Positions 20,780-30,820 of a DNA stretch of 64,000 bases are shown piece after piece. The notes under the pieces are model-generated. The model was not told the origin of the DNA and did not search any database. It saw only the letters and a program-made list of their open reading frames with translations. Positions within the stretch are counted from its first letter, which is position 1, and each line of letters opens with the position of its first letter. The DNA is taken from assembly GCF_000428945.1 (NCBI RefSeq), contig NZ_AUAX01000008.1, forward strand, positions 1 to 64,000, written 5' to 3'. This stretch comes from Hamadaea tsunoensis DSM 44101 (GTDB lineage: Bacteria; Actinomycetota; Actinomycetes; Mycobacteriales; Micromonosporaceae). Both the position numbers and the translations under genes were made by a program.

Positions 20780-21790
20780 TCAGCGCACTCCGAACGCGGT
20801 CAGGCCGGCCGACTCCGGCAGGCCGAGCATGATGTTGGCGCACTGCACCGCCTGGGCGGACGCGCCCTTGCCGAGGTTGTCGATGGCGCTGACGACGATG
20901 ACGCGACCGCTGTCGACGTCGACCGCCGCCTGCAGGTGGCAGCTGTTGGAACCCAGGGTCGCCGAGGTGTGCGGCACGGCCCCGTCGGGCAGGACGGTCA
21001 CGAACGGCTCCGCCGCGTACGCGTCGGAAAGCACCTCGCGCACGACGGCGCTGGTGATGTCGCAGCTGGTCGGGCGGCCGGTGACGGTGGCGAGGATGCC
21101 GCGCGGCATCGGCGCGAGGACCGGCGTGAACGACAGGGTCCTGGCCCCGGTGGCCTGCTTGATCTCGGGCACGTGCTGGTGGGCGCCGACCTTGTAGGGG
21201 CTGAGGTCGCTCATGACCTCGGAGCCGAGCAGGTGGACCTTGGCCGACTTGCCCGCCCCGGTCGTGCCGCTCGCGGCGACCACCACGACGTCCTCGGCCT
21301 CGATCAGCCCGGAGGCGATCAGCGGCGCGAGCGCGAGCGTGGTCGCGACCGCATAACAACCGGTGTTGGCGACCCGGTCGGCCCGCGCGATCCGCTCCCG
21401 CTGACCGGGCAGCTCCGGCAGGCCGTAGGTCCAGGTGCCGGCGTGCTCGCCGCCGTAGTACTTCGTCCAGAGGGAACCGTCGATCAACCGGTGGTCGGCG
21501 CCGAGGTCCACGATCTTCACGCTCGCCGGCAGCTGCGCCGCGAGGGCCGCCGACTCGCCGTGCGGCAGCGCTAGAAACACCAGGTCAGCGCCGCTCAGGG
21601 TCTCGACGTCCGTCGAGCCGAGGGTCATGTCCAGGCTCGCCAGCTGCGGGTGTACGCGTCCCAGCGGCGCTCCGGCCTGCGAGTGGGCCGTGGCCACCGT
21701 CAGGTCGAACTGGGGGTGCCCGGCGAGGAGGCGCAGGAGTTCGCCGCCCGCGTACCCGCTGGCTCCGGCGACTGCCACTGTGATGCCCAT
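20780..21790 (-). CDS. argC: N-acetyl-gamma-glutamyl-phosphate reductase
   Basis: It reduces N-acetylglutamyl phosphate to the semialdehyde with NADPH. The 336-aa protein has an N-terminal Rossmann motif VAVAGASGYAGGELLRLL, and the catalytic Cys145 lies in ANTGCYAVAT. The segment HQHVPEI carries the catalytic histidine region. It is the first gene of the eight-gene arg operon, and its promoter region holds ARG-box-like sequences. Confidence 0.96.
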   Translation of the reverse strand: MGITVAVAGASGYAGGELLRLLAGHPQFDLTVATAHSQAGAPLGRVHPQLASLDMTLGSTDVETLSGADLVFLALPHGESAALAAQLPASVKIVDLGADHRLIDGSLWTKYYGGEHAGTWTYGLPELPGQRERIARADRVANTGCYAVATTLALAPLIASGLIEAEDVVVVAASGTTGAGKSAKVHLLGSEVMSDLSPYKVGAHQHVPEIKQATGARTLSFTPVLAPMPRGILATVTGRPTSCDITSAVVREVLSDAYAAEPFVTVLPDGAVPHTSATLGSNSCHLQAAVDVDSGRVIVVSAIDNLGKGASAQAVQCANIMLGLPESAGLTAFGVR

Positions 21791-21807
21791 ACCGACCTCC
21801 GCAACTT

Positions 21808-21848
21808 TATGCAGTCATGAGCATACAGGCGGCAGAATGTTCATGCAA
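21808..21848 (-). promoter_or_regulatory. argC promoter with ARG-box-like operators
   Basis: On the minus strand TTGCAT (21843-21848) and TATGCT (21820-21825) are spaced by 17 nt, a good -35/-10 pair. A palindrome TATGC-N8-GCATA covers 21808-21825, including the -10 box. A second TGCATGAACATTC element overlaps the -35. TGCAT half-sites in tandem are typical of ArgR operators, so ArgR would block RNA polymerase here. Confidence 0.65.
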
Positions 21849-21896
21849 AGGAGTCTTCCGTCATTCACGCGGTGGCGGCGGTCACACTCTGGGTGG

Positions 21897-22274
21897 ATGA
21901 TCAGCGGTGTGACGGGATTCGGAACCTTCAGCGGGATCGCCCTCGAATGCCGGGACCCGCGCGCGCTCGCCGCGTTCTACGCGGAGATCACCGGCTGGGA
22001 GACCGCGTTCGACAACGACGACTGGGTGTCGATCGGACCGGCCGGCGACACCTGGCACCTGTCCTTCCAGCGGGCACCGGGGCACGTGCCGCCGGTCTGG
22101 CCGGACGACACCTCCTCCATGCAGTTCCACCTGCACTTCCGGGTCGCCGACCGGGCCGCCGCCGAACAGCGCGTACGCGAGCTCGGCGGCGTGCACCTCG
22201 GCGGGGACGTGTGGGCGGACCCGGCCGGTCACCCGTTCTGCCTGGTCAACCCTCCACGTCCGCCCGGCGCGTGA
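21897..22274 (+). CDS. VOC superfamily (glyoxalase-like) protein
   Basis: This 125-aa protein has a single vicinal-oxygen-chelate fold. IALECRDPRALAAFYAEITGW is the first module with the characteristic AxFYxxxxG pattern, and the second half ends in GDVWADPAGHPFCLVNP. It matches the stand-alone glyoxalase_6 group common in actinomycetes, whose substrates are mostly unknown. ATG 21897 is chosen; GTG at 21909 is an alternative. Its 3' end overlaps the convergent ABC permease gene by 29 nt. Confidence 0.8.
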   Translation: MISGVTGFGTFSGIALECRDPRALAAFYAEITGWETAFDNDDWVSIGPAGDTWHLSFQRAPGHVPPVWPDDTSSMQFHLHFRVADRAAAEQRVRELGGVHLGGDVWADPAGHPFCLVNPPRPPGA

Positions 22275-22950
22275 CGAGAACGGCCGCACCCCCGAACACC
22301 GCCGCGTACGCGACGAGCAGCAGACCTGCACCGGCCTGGGGAAGGCCGCCGGCACCCATGTCGCCGAGGGCCATCGCGGCCTGGAACGGCAGCCACTTCG
22401 CGAGCGAGTCGCCGAGCAGCTGAGCGGCGATACCTTCGACGACGGCGATCCAGGCCAGCACCACGGCCACCGCGCCGACCAGATTGCGCAGCAGCGCCCC
22501 GACGGCCACGCCGACGACGGCGAACAGCACGTTCCAGGCGACGGCGCCGGCGAGCGTACGCCAGAGGTCGGCCGAGAACGGCACGTCGCCGAGCCACACG
22601 GCCGTGGTGGCCAGCGCGACCAGAGCGGCGGTGAGCGCGTACGCGGCCGCGAGCCCGGCGGCGACGGTCACCTTGGCGGCGAGCACGCGCAGCCGCCGGG
22701 GTTCGGCGAGATACGTCTCGGAGATCGTCTTGTGCCGGTACTCCCCCGCCATCACGCGCACGCCCAGCAGCAACGAAAGCGTGCCGATCAGGCCGACGTG
22801 GCCGACCGCCTTCGGCACCAGCCCGGCGCCGTCACCGGTCCTACGGGCGAGCAGCCCCGACACGCCCGCGATCACCAGCAGGTACCCGGCGCCGAGCAGG
22901 AGCCAGGTGCTGCGTACGGAGCGGAGCTTGAGCCATTCGGTGACGATCAT
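22246..22950 (-). CDS. ABC transporter permease
   Basis: This 234-aa integral membrane protein has about six hydrophobic helices. It follows the ABC-2/NatB-like pattern: an N-terminal cytosolic segment MIVTEWLKLRSVRSTW, then the loop GEYRHKTISETYLAEPRR after helix 2. It would pair with the ATPase encoded immediately upstream, whose stop overlaps its ATG (ATGA). The exported substrate is unknown; antimicrobial or lipid export is common for this type. Confidence 0.87.
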   Translation of the reverse strand: MIVTEWLKLRSVRSTWLLLGAGYLLVIAGVSGLLARRTGDGAGLVPKAVGHVGLIGTLSLLLGVRVMAGEYRHKTISETYLAEPRRLRVLAAKVTVAAGLAAAYALTAALVALATTAVWLGDVPFSADLWRTLAGAVAWNVLFAVVGVAVGALLRNLVGAVAVVLAWIAVVEGIAAQLLGDSLAKWLPFQAAMALGDMGAGGLPQAGAGLLLVAYAAVFGGAAVLVTRRADVEG

Positions 22951-23684
22951 CGGGCACTCCCGGCGCTGGTCAGACGCAGGAACGCGGCCTCGATCGAGGT
23001 CCCGGCCGAGGCCAGCTCGGCCAGGTCGCCGTCGAACCGCTTGCGGCCGCCGGCCACGACGAGGACCCGGTCGACGGTCTGCGCCACCTCGGCCAGGATG
23101 TGGCTGGAGACGAGGATCGTGCGGCCCTGGGCGGCCAGGTCCCGCAGCAGGTTGCGCAGCCAGGCCAGGCCCGCGGGGTCGAGACCGTTGCCGGGCTCGT
23201 CCAGGATCAGCAGGCCGGGATCGCCGAGCAGGGCCGTCGCCAGGCCCAGCCGCTGACGCATGCCCAGCGAGTAGCCGCGAACGCGACGGTCGGCCGCGTC
23301 GCCGAGGTCCACGAGTTTCAGCACCTCGTCGACCCGGGCCGCCGGTACGCCGCCCGCCCGGGCCGCGATGCGCAGATGCTCCCGCGCCCGCCGTCCGGGG
23401 TGGTACGCGGTCGCCTCCAGCACCGCACCCACGCGGCGCTTCGGATGGGACAGGCCCGCGTACGGACGGCCGTCGACGAGGGCGGTGCCGGACGTCGGGC
23501 GGACGAGGCCGAGCAGCATGCGGGCCGTGGTCGTCTTGCCGGCGCCGTTCGGCCCGAGGAAGGCGGTCACCGTGCCGGGATGCAGGTCGAACGAGAGGTC
23601 GTCGACGGCCGTGACGGCGCCGAAGCGCTTGGTCAGGCCACGAACCGACACGGTCGGGGGAACAGAGAGGGTCGGACTGGTCAT
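22947..23684 (-). CDS. ABC transporter ATP-binding protein
   Basis: This 245-aa ATPase has Walker A GPNGAGKT (44-51), the signature YSLGMRQRL and Walker B LLILDEPGNGLDP, and SSHILAEVAQ after the H-loop. It is of the DrrA/BcrA type and energises the permease at 22246. ATG 23684 has AAGG eight bases upstream; the reading frame is open to 23846 but that part overlaps the divergent kinase gene. It is divergent from a two-component system that may control it. Confidence 0.93.
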   Translation of the reverse strand: MTSPTLSVPPTVSVRGLTKRFGAVTAVDDLSFDLHPGTVTAFLGPNGAGKTTTARMLLGLVRPTSGTALVDGRPYAGLSHPKRRVGAVLEATAYHPGRRAREHLRIAARAGGVPAARVDEVLKLVDLGDAADRRVRGYSLGMRQRLGLATALLGDPGLLILDEPGNGLDPAGLAWLRNLLRDLAAQGRTILVSSHILAEVAQTVDRVLVVAGGRKRFDGDLAELASAGTSIEAAFLRLTSAGSAR

Positions 23685-23744
23685 GGCGGCAACCTTGGCC
23701 CCGCCGGGCGCCCCGGCACATCGCCCGGCCGCGGTGTCGTGCCG

Positions 23745-23760
23745 TACCGCGGTCGCGGTA
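23745..23760. promoter_or_regulatory. inverted repeat TACCGCG-GT-CGCGGTA in divergent promoter
   Basis: This is a perfect 7+2+7 palindrome in the 134-nt gap between the ABC ATPase start and the histidine kinase start. It is a reasonable binding site for the neighbouring NarL-type regulator, which would let the system control both transcripts. The assignment rests on position only. Confidence 0.4.
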
Positions 23761-23818
23761 TCACGCGTACTCCCGCCCGCGGACGACGACCACCACGGCG
23801 CCGCACTATCTTGAGGCC

Positions 23819-24970
23819 GTGCGGTGGATGACAGGCGTCGTGGCACGGACGGACGCGATGCTCGCGGCGGCGGTGCTCGCGGCGACCGTCGGGTTCGCCG
23901 TGCTGCCGCCGCGCGGGCACGCGCTGACCCTCGGGGAGGGCGCGGCGATCGTGGTCGCCTGCGCCGCCCTGCTCGGTCGCCGCCACCGGCCGGCCTGGTC
24001 CTTCGCGGTGAGCGCGGTCGCGGCGGAGGCCTTCCTGGCGCAGTACGACGAGCACCAGGCGGTCGTGCTCTTCGCGGCGCCGCTGCTGGCCCTGTACGCC
24101 GCCGCCGACGCCCGCGACCGGCGCGGGCACCTGATCGGCGCCGGGGTGGCCGGCGTCTTCCTGGCCGTCCTGCACCTGATCCTGCGGCCGAGCTCGGTCG
24201 TCGGCGCGGGCACGCTGACGCTCGTGGCGCTCGGCGCGGTGGCGATGGCGATGGGCGACGCGGCCCGCAACCGGCGCGCGTACCTGGCCGAGGTCGAGGC
24301 CCGGGCCCGGCGGGCCGAGGAGGAACGCGACGCGGAGGCCGCCCGGCTGCTGACCGACGAGCGGCTGCGGATCGCCCGCGACCTGCACGACGTGCTCGGC
24401 CACCAGCTCGCGGTGATCAACGTGCAGTCCGCCGTCGCGGCGCACACGCTGAGCAGCGATCCCTGCCAGGCACTCGACGCCCTGCGGCACGTACGCACGG
24501 CGAGCCGGGTCGCGCTCGGCGAACTCCGGGACACGGTCGGGCTGCTGCGCGCGCCCGGGGAGAACCCGGCCCCGCTGGAGCCGACCGTCGGCCTCGCCGG
24601 TCTCGAAGCCCTGTACGCAACCTTCCGCCAGTCCGGTCTGGGCATCGCGCTGCACGAGACCGGCGAGCCCGTACCGCTGCCGGCCGCGGTGGACGTGACG
24701 GCGTACCGGGTGGTGCAGGAGTCGCTGACGAACGTGTGCCGGCACGCGGGGCGGACGGCGGTGGCGGTCACGCTCGAATACCGGCCGGGGCGGCTGGACA
24801 TCCTCGTCGCCAACGAGCCCGGGCCCGTTGCGCCGCCGGCCGCCGACGGCCCGGGTCACGGCCTCACCGGCATGCGCGAGCGGGTCGCCGCCCTCGGCGG
24901 AACACTCGCCGCCGGTCCCCGCGCGGGTGGCGGCTTCCTCGTCGCGGCGGCCCTGCCGGTGACACCGTGA
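23819..24970 (+). CDS. sensor histidine kinase (NarL/LiaS-type)
   Basis: This 383-aa membrane sensor has four or five hydrophobic helices in residues 10-145 and almost no extracellular domain. A HisKA_3 dimerisation domain follows with the phosphorylated H190 in RIARDLHDVLGHQLAVI. The C-terminal ATPase domain contains VVQESLTNVCRHAG (N box) and GHGLTGMRERV (G box). It probably senses membrane stress or a drug. Its stop overlaps the response-regulator start (GTGA). Confidence 0.93.
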   Translation: MRWMTGVVARTDAMLAAAVLAATVGFAVLPPRGHALTLGEGAAIVVACAALLGRRHRPAWSFAVSAVAAEAFLAQYDEHQAVVLFAAPLLALYAAADARDRRGHLIGAGVAGVFLAVLHLILRPSSVVGAGTLTLVALGAVAMAMGDAARNRRAYLAEVEARARRAEEERDAEAARLLTDERLRIARDLHDVLGHQLAVINVQSAVAAHTLSSDPCQALDALRHVRTASRVALGELRDTVGLLRAPGENPAPLEPTVGLAGLEALYATFRQSGLGIALHETGEPVPLPAAVDVTAYRVVQESLTNVCRHAGRTAVAVTLEYRPGRLDILVANEPGPVAPPAADGPGHGLTGMRERVAALGGTLAAGPRAGGGFLVAAALPVTP

Positions 24971-25629
24971 ACACGGCCGTGCGGATCCTGCTGGCCGACG
25001 ATCAGCCGCTGGTACGCGGCGGTTTCCGGGTGTTCATCGACGCCGCGCCGGACATGGCGGTCGTCGCCGAGGCGGCCACCGGGCGCGGCGCGATCGAGCA
25101 GGCCCGCCTACATCGGCCGGACGTCGTGCTCATGGACATCCGGATGCCGGACCTGGACGGGCTGGCCGCCACCGCCACGATCACCGGGGAGCTGCCCGGC
25201 GTACGGGTGCTGATCCTGACGACCTTCGAGATCGACGAGTACGTCTTCCAGGGCCTGCGCGCCGGGGCGAGCGGCTTCCTCGGCAAGGGCGCCGAACCCG
25301 GGGAACTGCTGGCGGCCATCCGCACGATCCATCGAGGTGACGCGCTGCTGTCGGCGGCGGCCACGCGTACGCTGATCGCCCGGTTCCTGGCCGCGCCCGA
25401 GCCGGCCTATCCGGCGGGACTGCTGGACGCGCTCACCGAGCGGGAGCGCGAGGTGCTGGAACTCGTGGCCGCCGGCCTGTCCAATGACGACATCGCCGCC
25501 CGGCTCGTGGTCAGCCCGCACACCGTGAAGACCCACGTGAACCGGTCGATGACCAAGCTCGGGGCGCACGACCGCGCCCAGCTGGTGATCGTCGCGTACG
25601 AGTCCGGGCTGGTCCGGCCGGCCCGGTGA
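24967..25629 (+). CDS. response regulator, NarL family
   Basis: This 220-aa DNA-binding regulator has an N-terminal receiver domain with acidic residues DD (11-12) and phosphoacceptor D57 (VVLMDIRMPDLDG). The C-terminal LuxR helix-turn-helix reads LTEREREVLELVAAGLSNDD, followed by VSPHTVKTHVNRSMTKLG. The GTG start overlaps the kinase stop. The conserved lysine of the receiver lies in FLGKGAEP. It is probably phosphorylated by the kinase encoded just upstream and may regulate the divergent ABC exporter. Confidence 0.94.
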   Translation: MNTAVRILLADDQPLVRGGFRVFIDAAPDMAVVAEAATGRGAIEQARLHRPDVVLMDIRMPDLDGLAATATITGELPGVRVLILTTFEIDEYVFQGLRAGASGFLGKGAEPGELLAAIRTIHRGDALLSAAATRTLIARFLAAPEPAYPAGLLDALTEREREVLELVAAGLSNDDIAARLVVSPHTVKTHVNRSMTKLGAHDRAQLVIVAYESGLVRPAR

Positions 25630-25659
25630 CGCGCCGCCGACCCGGGGCCGGCGGCGCGT
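25629..25659. terminator. bidirectional terminator hairpin
   Basis: An 11-bp perfect stem, ACGCGCCGCCG (25629-25639) with its complement (25649-25659), encloses a 9-nt loop. It begins at the response regulator's stop codon and lies before the convergent pheT stop. There is no U-tract in either direction, as is often so in high-GC actinobacteria. Confidence 0.6.
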
Positions 25660-25671
25660 CCACGAAACCGC

Positions 25672-28158
25672 TCAGGCCCCGCGCAGGGTCGCGCCGAAGC
25701 GCCCGGCGGCCACGGCCACCGCGGCGTCCCGGGCGGCGACCGCCTCGTCCACCGTCAGCGTCCGGTCACTCGCCCGGAACACCAGCGCGTACGCGAGCGA
25801 CTTGTGCCCGTCCTCGACGCCCTTGCCGGTGTACACGTCGAAGAGGCGTACCGCTTCGAGCAGGTCGCCCGCACCCTCGCGGAGGGCCGCCTCGACTTCG
25901 GCGGACGGCGTACCGTCCGGGACGACGAGGGCGACGTCGATGAGGGCGGCCGGGAAGTTGAACAGCACCGGCGGCGGGGTGACCCCCGGCAGCGGGACGG
26001 CGTCCAGATCGAGCTCCAGCGCGCACGTACGCTTCGGCAGATCCTGTCCGGCGCAGACGGCCGGGTGCAGCTCACCCGCGTACCCGATGACGGTGCCGTC
26101 GACCGCGACGGCGGCGCACCGGCCGGGGTGGAACGGGGCCCGCTCCCCCGCGGCGACGGTGACCCGCGTGGCGGCGAGGCCGGCGGCGGCGAGGATGTCG
26201 CGCGCGGCCTGGATCGCGTCGGACCAGTCGGCCGGGCGACCCGCGCCCCAGCGGCCGGCCGGCTCCAGCGGCGAGCCCGCGAGGACCGCGGCGACGTGCC
26301 ACGGCTGGACCGGGACGTAGCGCTGGGCCAGCGTCCAGTCCTCCTCGGCCGGACGGCGGTCGACGCCCATCCGCGGCGGCGTGCCGCTCTCCGGCGCGGG
26401 CAGGAAGACCAGGCCCTGCTCGAAGAGGGCGACGTCGCGGTTGCCCCGGCCGACGTTGCGCCGCAGCGTGCCGAGCAGACCCGGCAGCAGCGACGTACGC
26501 ATGTAGGGCTCTTCCTCCGACAGGGGGTTGGCCAGCCGCACCGCCTGGGTCGGCAGGCCGAGTGCCGACAGCACCCCGGCCGACACGAACGGGCTGGTCA
26601 GCGCCTCGACGTAGCCCTGCTCGGCGAGCGCCCGGCCGACCGACCGCTTGCGGCGCTGGCTCGGGGTGAGCCCGTTGCCGGGCGGCGCGATCGGCAGCGT
26701 GCTCGGTACGCGGTCGAACCCGCCCTGCCGCACGACCTCCTCGACGAGGTCGGCGCCCTGGACGAGGTCGGGCCGCCAGCTCGGCGGCGTCACGTCGAGC
26801 CGGTCGTCGTACTGCGCGACGAAGCAGCCGACCTTGGTCAGCAGGTCCGTCACCTGGTCGGCCGAGTAGTCCACGCCGATGAGGCGGGACGGCAGGCCGG
26901 GGTTCATCGTGATGTGCCGGGCCTCGGGCCGGTGGTCGATGTCGAGGATCTCGTCGCCGGGCCGGCCGCCGCCGTGCTCCTCCAGCAGCCGGACCGCGCG
27001 CTCGACGGCGACGAGGCAGAGCTCCCGGTCGACGCCGCGCTCCCAGCGCTTGGCCGCCTCCGAGAACAGCTTGTGCCGCCGCGCCGTACGCCCGACCATC
27101 ACCGGGTCCCAGTGCGCCGCCTCGAACAGCACGGTCGTGGTGTCGTCGACGACCTCGCTGGTCTGCCCGCCCATGACGGCGGCCAGCGAGATGGGCCCGG
27201 ACTCGTCGCAGATCACCATGTCCTCGGCGACCAGCTTGCGCTTCACACCGTCCAGAGTGGTCAGCTGCTCGCCGTCGCGGGCCCGGCGTACCACGAGGGC
27301 GCCGGAGATCCGGTCGGCGTCGAACGCGTGCATCGGCTGCCCGAGTTCCAGCATCACGTAGTTGGTGATGTCGACCGGCAGGCCGAGCGTACGGATGCCG
27401 GCCGTGGTGAGGCGCCGCTGCATGAAGTCCGGCGTCGCGGCCTTCGGGTCGACGTCGCGGACGAGCCGCGCCGCGAAACGGTCGCAGCCGACCGGGTCCT
27501 CGACGGTGAGCGGCCAGGCGGGCTCGGCCGTCTTCCCCGGCGCCGGGGCCAGGCCCGGGTCGGTGAACGCGACGCCGAACGCCTGGGCCAGCTCGCGGGC
27601 GAGGCCGCGCACCGACATCTGGTAGCCGCGGTCGGGCGTGATCGTGACCTCGACGATGACGTCGTCCAGGCCGACGATCGGCCGGGCGTCGACGCCCGGC
27701 ACCGCTTTGACCACCGTGGGGTCGAGCACGATGATGCCGTCGTGCTCGTCGGACAGCCCCAGCTCCCGCGACGAGCAGATCATGCCGGCCGACATGTGGC
27801 CGTACGTCTTGCGCGCCCCGATCTGGAAACCGCCCGGCAGTTCGCCGCCGGGCAGGATGACCACGACGAGGTCGCTCTCGGCGAAGTTGGTCGCCCCACA
27901 GACGATCTCCTGCGGCGCCCCGCTGCCGTTGGCCTGGCCGACGTCCACGGTGCAGAACCGGATCGGCTTCTTGAAGCCCGGCAGCTCCTCGATCGTCAGC
28001 ACCTTGCCGACCACGAGCGAACCCTTCACCGTCGCCCGCTGGTCGACGATGTGCTCGACCTCGATGCCGAGGTTGTTCAGCGCCGCGTCCAGTTCCTCGG
28101 CCGTGACCGAGTCGGGCAGGGCGGCGTACTCACGCAGCCACGACAGACCCACCCGCAT
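25672..28158 (-). CDS. pheT: phenylalanyl-tRNA synthetase beta subunit
   Basis: It forms the alpha2-beta2 enzyme with PheS that charges tRNA-Phe. The 828-aa protein has the bacterial domain order. An N-terminal EMAP/tRNA-binding domain (about 40-155, VGKVLTIEELPG, VCGATNF) comes first. B3/B4 editing and B5 DNA-binding-like regions follow, then a catalytic-like core. At the C-terminus is an anticodon-binding FDX domain (ALIDVALVVPDGTPSAEVEA, DGHKSLAYALVFRASDRTLT). ATG 28158 lies one base after the pheS stop, so translation is coupled. Confidence 0.96.
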   Translation of the reverse strand: MRVGLSWLREYAALPDSVTAEELDAALNNLGIEVEHIVDQRATVKGSLVVGKVLTIEELPGFKKPIRFCTVDVGQANGSGAPQEIVCGATNFAESDLVVVILPGGELPGGFQIGARKTYGHMSAGMICSSRELGLSDEHDGIIVLDPTVVKAVPGVDARPIVGLDDVIVEVTITPDRGYQMSVRGLARELAQAFGVAFTDPGLAPAPGKTAEPAWPLTVEDPVGCDRFAARLVRDVDPKAATPDFMQRRLTTAGIRTLGLPVDITNYVMLELGQPMHAFDADRISGALVVRRARDGEQLTTLDGVKRKLVAEDMVICDESGPISLAAVMGGQTSEVVDDTTTVLFEAAHWDPVMVGRTARRHKLFSEAAKRWERGVDRELCLVAVERAVRLLEEHGGGRPGDEILDIDHRPEARHITMNPGLPSRLIGVDYSADQVTDLLTKVGCFVAQYDDRLDVTPPSWRPDLVQGADLVEEVVRQGGFDRVPSTLPIAPPGNGLTPSQRRKRSVGRALAEQGYVEALTSPFVSAGVLSALGLPTQAVRLANPLSEEEPYMRTSLLPGLLGTLRRNVGRGNRDVALFEQGLVFLPAPESGTPPRMGVDRRPAEEDWTLAQRYVPVQPWHVAAVLAGSPLEPAGRWGAGRPADWSDAIQAARDILAAAGLAATRVTVAAGERAPFHPGRCAAVAVDGTVIGYAGELHPAVCAGQDLPKRTCALELDLDAVPLPGVTPPPVLFNFPAALIDVALVVPDGTPSAEVEAALREGAGDLLEAVRLFDVYTGKGVEDGHKSLAYALVFRASDRTLTVDEAVAARDAAVAVAAGRFGATLRGA

Positions 28159-28159
28159 C

Positions 28160-29432
<1,273 letters not shown>

Positions 29433-29472
29433 GCGGCATCACCGGGCCGGCTCGGCGGAGACAGACTTGCAA

Positions 29473-29498
29473 AGCTAAGATAGCATGCTATCTTAGCT
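29473..29498. promoter_or_regulatory. 26-bp perfect palindrome, MarR operator and promoter
   Basis: Half-site AGCTAAGATAGCA is followed directly by its complement, with no mismatch and no spacer. It ends two bases before the marR start codon. A -35-like TTGCAA (29467-29472) and -10-like TATCTT (29489-29494) overlap it, so a bound repressor would exclude RNA polymerase. It is strongly AT-rich compared with the surroundings. Confidence 0.8.
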
Positions 29499-29500
29499 AG

Positions 29501-29938
29501 GTGCCCCACAACCTCAGCTTTGCTCTGCACGTGCTCACCGCCCGTCTGGATCGGATGGGTGACCGGCTTCTGCGAGCTCAGCACGGGATCTCCTACCGCC
29601 GCTTCCTGGCGCTGGTCTTCGTCGGCGAACTGGGAGCGTCGACGCAGCGCGCGCTCGCCGACGAGCTCGGCGTGACAGAGCCGTCAGTCAGCCGCATGAC
29701 CGCGGTCCTGGCCGCCGACGGGTTGCTCAACGTCGAGGCCGACCCCGCCGGGGGCAACCGGCGGCGGCTGAGCCTCACTGACCAGGGCCGGCAACTGGTG
29801 ACGGCGGTCCGGCGCGACTTCGAGGATCGGCTGGCCGGCCTCGTCGAGCACAGCGGCGTGCCGTATGCGCAGTACGCCGAGCACACCGAACGGCTGCTGA
29901 GCACCCTGGACCGCATCGAACAGGAGAAGACTCCATGA
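29501..29938 (+). CDS. MarR-family transcriptional regulator
   Basis: This 145-aa dimeric winged-helix protein has a recognition segment ELGVTEPSVSRMTAVLAADG and a wing with GGNRRRLSLTDQGRQL. MarR proteins sense phenolic or oxidative ligands and repress neighbouring genes. Its GTG start lies immediately after the 26-bp palindrome, with no room for a ribosome site, which suggests a leaderless mRNA. The stop overlaps the hydrolase start (ATGA), so the two form an autoregulated operon. Confidence 0.93.
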   Translation: MPHNLSFALHVLTARLDRMGDRLLRAQHGISYRRFLALVFVGELGASTQRALADELGVTEPSVSRMTAVLAADGLLNVEADPAGGNRRRLSLTDQGRQLVTAVRRDFEDRLAGLVEHSGVPYAQYAEHTERLLSTLDRIEQEKTP

Positions 29939-30777
29939 GCGCCACCGTCTCCGCCCCAGCGCAGCAGCGCAGCGCAGCCGTTTCCCCTGACGGCACGCGA
30001 ATCGCCTACCGCACGATGGGCACCGGCCCGGGCCTCATCGTCGTGGGCGGCGCCCTGCGGACCTCCGAGGACTACGTTCCGCTGGCCCGCGCCCTGGCCG
30101 ACCGATGCACCGTCCACCTCGTCGAGCGACGCGGCCGCGGGGCCAGTGGACCGCAAGGGCCCGGCTATTCGCTGGACCGGGAGGTCGACGACCTGCTCGC
30201 CGTCCAGGCGCAGACCGGCGCCCGGCTGGCGTTCGGACACAGTTTCGGCGGCTTCGCCCTCGTGGAAACCGCACTGCGGTCTGCGGTGTTCCACCGCATC
30301 GCCCTCTACGAACCGGGGGTGCCGTGCGAGCCGATCGCGACCGGATGGATGGAGCCGTACCGGCAACGGCTGGCGGCCGGAGACCCGTACGGGGCGTTCG
30401 CGCACTTCATCCGCGGTTCGAGCGGAGCGCCCGCCGCCGTGGCCAAGATGCCGTACTGGTACCTGCGCCTCGCGATGCAGGTCGGATTCCGCGGCGCGGC
30501 CTGGCAGCGCATGCGGCCGCTCCTCGAAGCCAACCTGGCCGAACACGAGCAGATCGCCGCCCGCCGGGGGCACCTCGCGGAGTACGCGGCCATCACCGTC
30601 CCGGTGCTGGTGCTTCATGGCAGCCGCACCGCCGCCGCAATCCGGACGCAACTCGATGCCCTAAGCCATACACTCCCGGGCGCCACCTCCGAGACCATGC
30701 CAGGCCTAAGCCACTTCGGCCCGGAGGGAAAGACCGCGCCGGCGGTCGCCGAACGCGCCTCGGCGTTCCTGCTCTGA
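29935..30777 (+). CDS. alpha/beta hydrolase
   Basis: This 280-aa cytosolic protein has the alpha/beta hydrolase fold. The nucleophile elbow is GHSFGG with Ser103, and the probable histidine is in MPGLSHFGP near the C-terminus; VERRGRGASG is a conserved loop. The substrate is unknown; it is likely an ester or lactone whose presence is sensed by the MarR regulator encoded upstream. ATG 29935 overlaps the marR stop. Confidence 0.88.
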   Translation: MSATVSAPAQQRSAAVSPDGTRIAYRTMGTGPGLIVVGGALRTSEDYVPLARALADRCTVHLVERRGRGASGPQGPGYSLDREVDDLLAVQAQTGARLAFGHSFGGFALVETALRSAVFHRIALYEPGVPCEPIATGWMEPYRQRLAAGDPYGAFAHFIRGSSGAPAAVAKMPYWYLRLAMQVGFRGAAWQRMRPLLEANLAEHEQIAARRGHLAEYAAITVPVLVLHGSRTAAAIRTQLDALSHTLPGATSETMPGLSHFGPEGKTAPAVAERASAFLL

Positions 30778-30820
30778 CCGGCGCATCACCGCCGGAATCA
30801 CCCCAGAGCGGACAAAGTCC

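Noticed and set aside
22246-23721. A 491-codon frame suggesting an extended permease
   Set aside because: The upstream portion is out-of-frame ATPase sequence; the permease starts at 22950 with an ATGA overlap.
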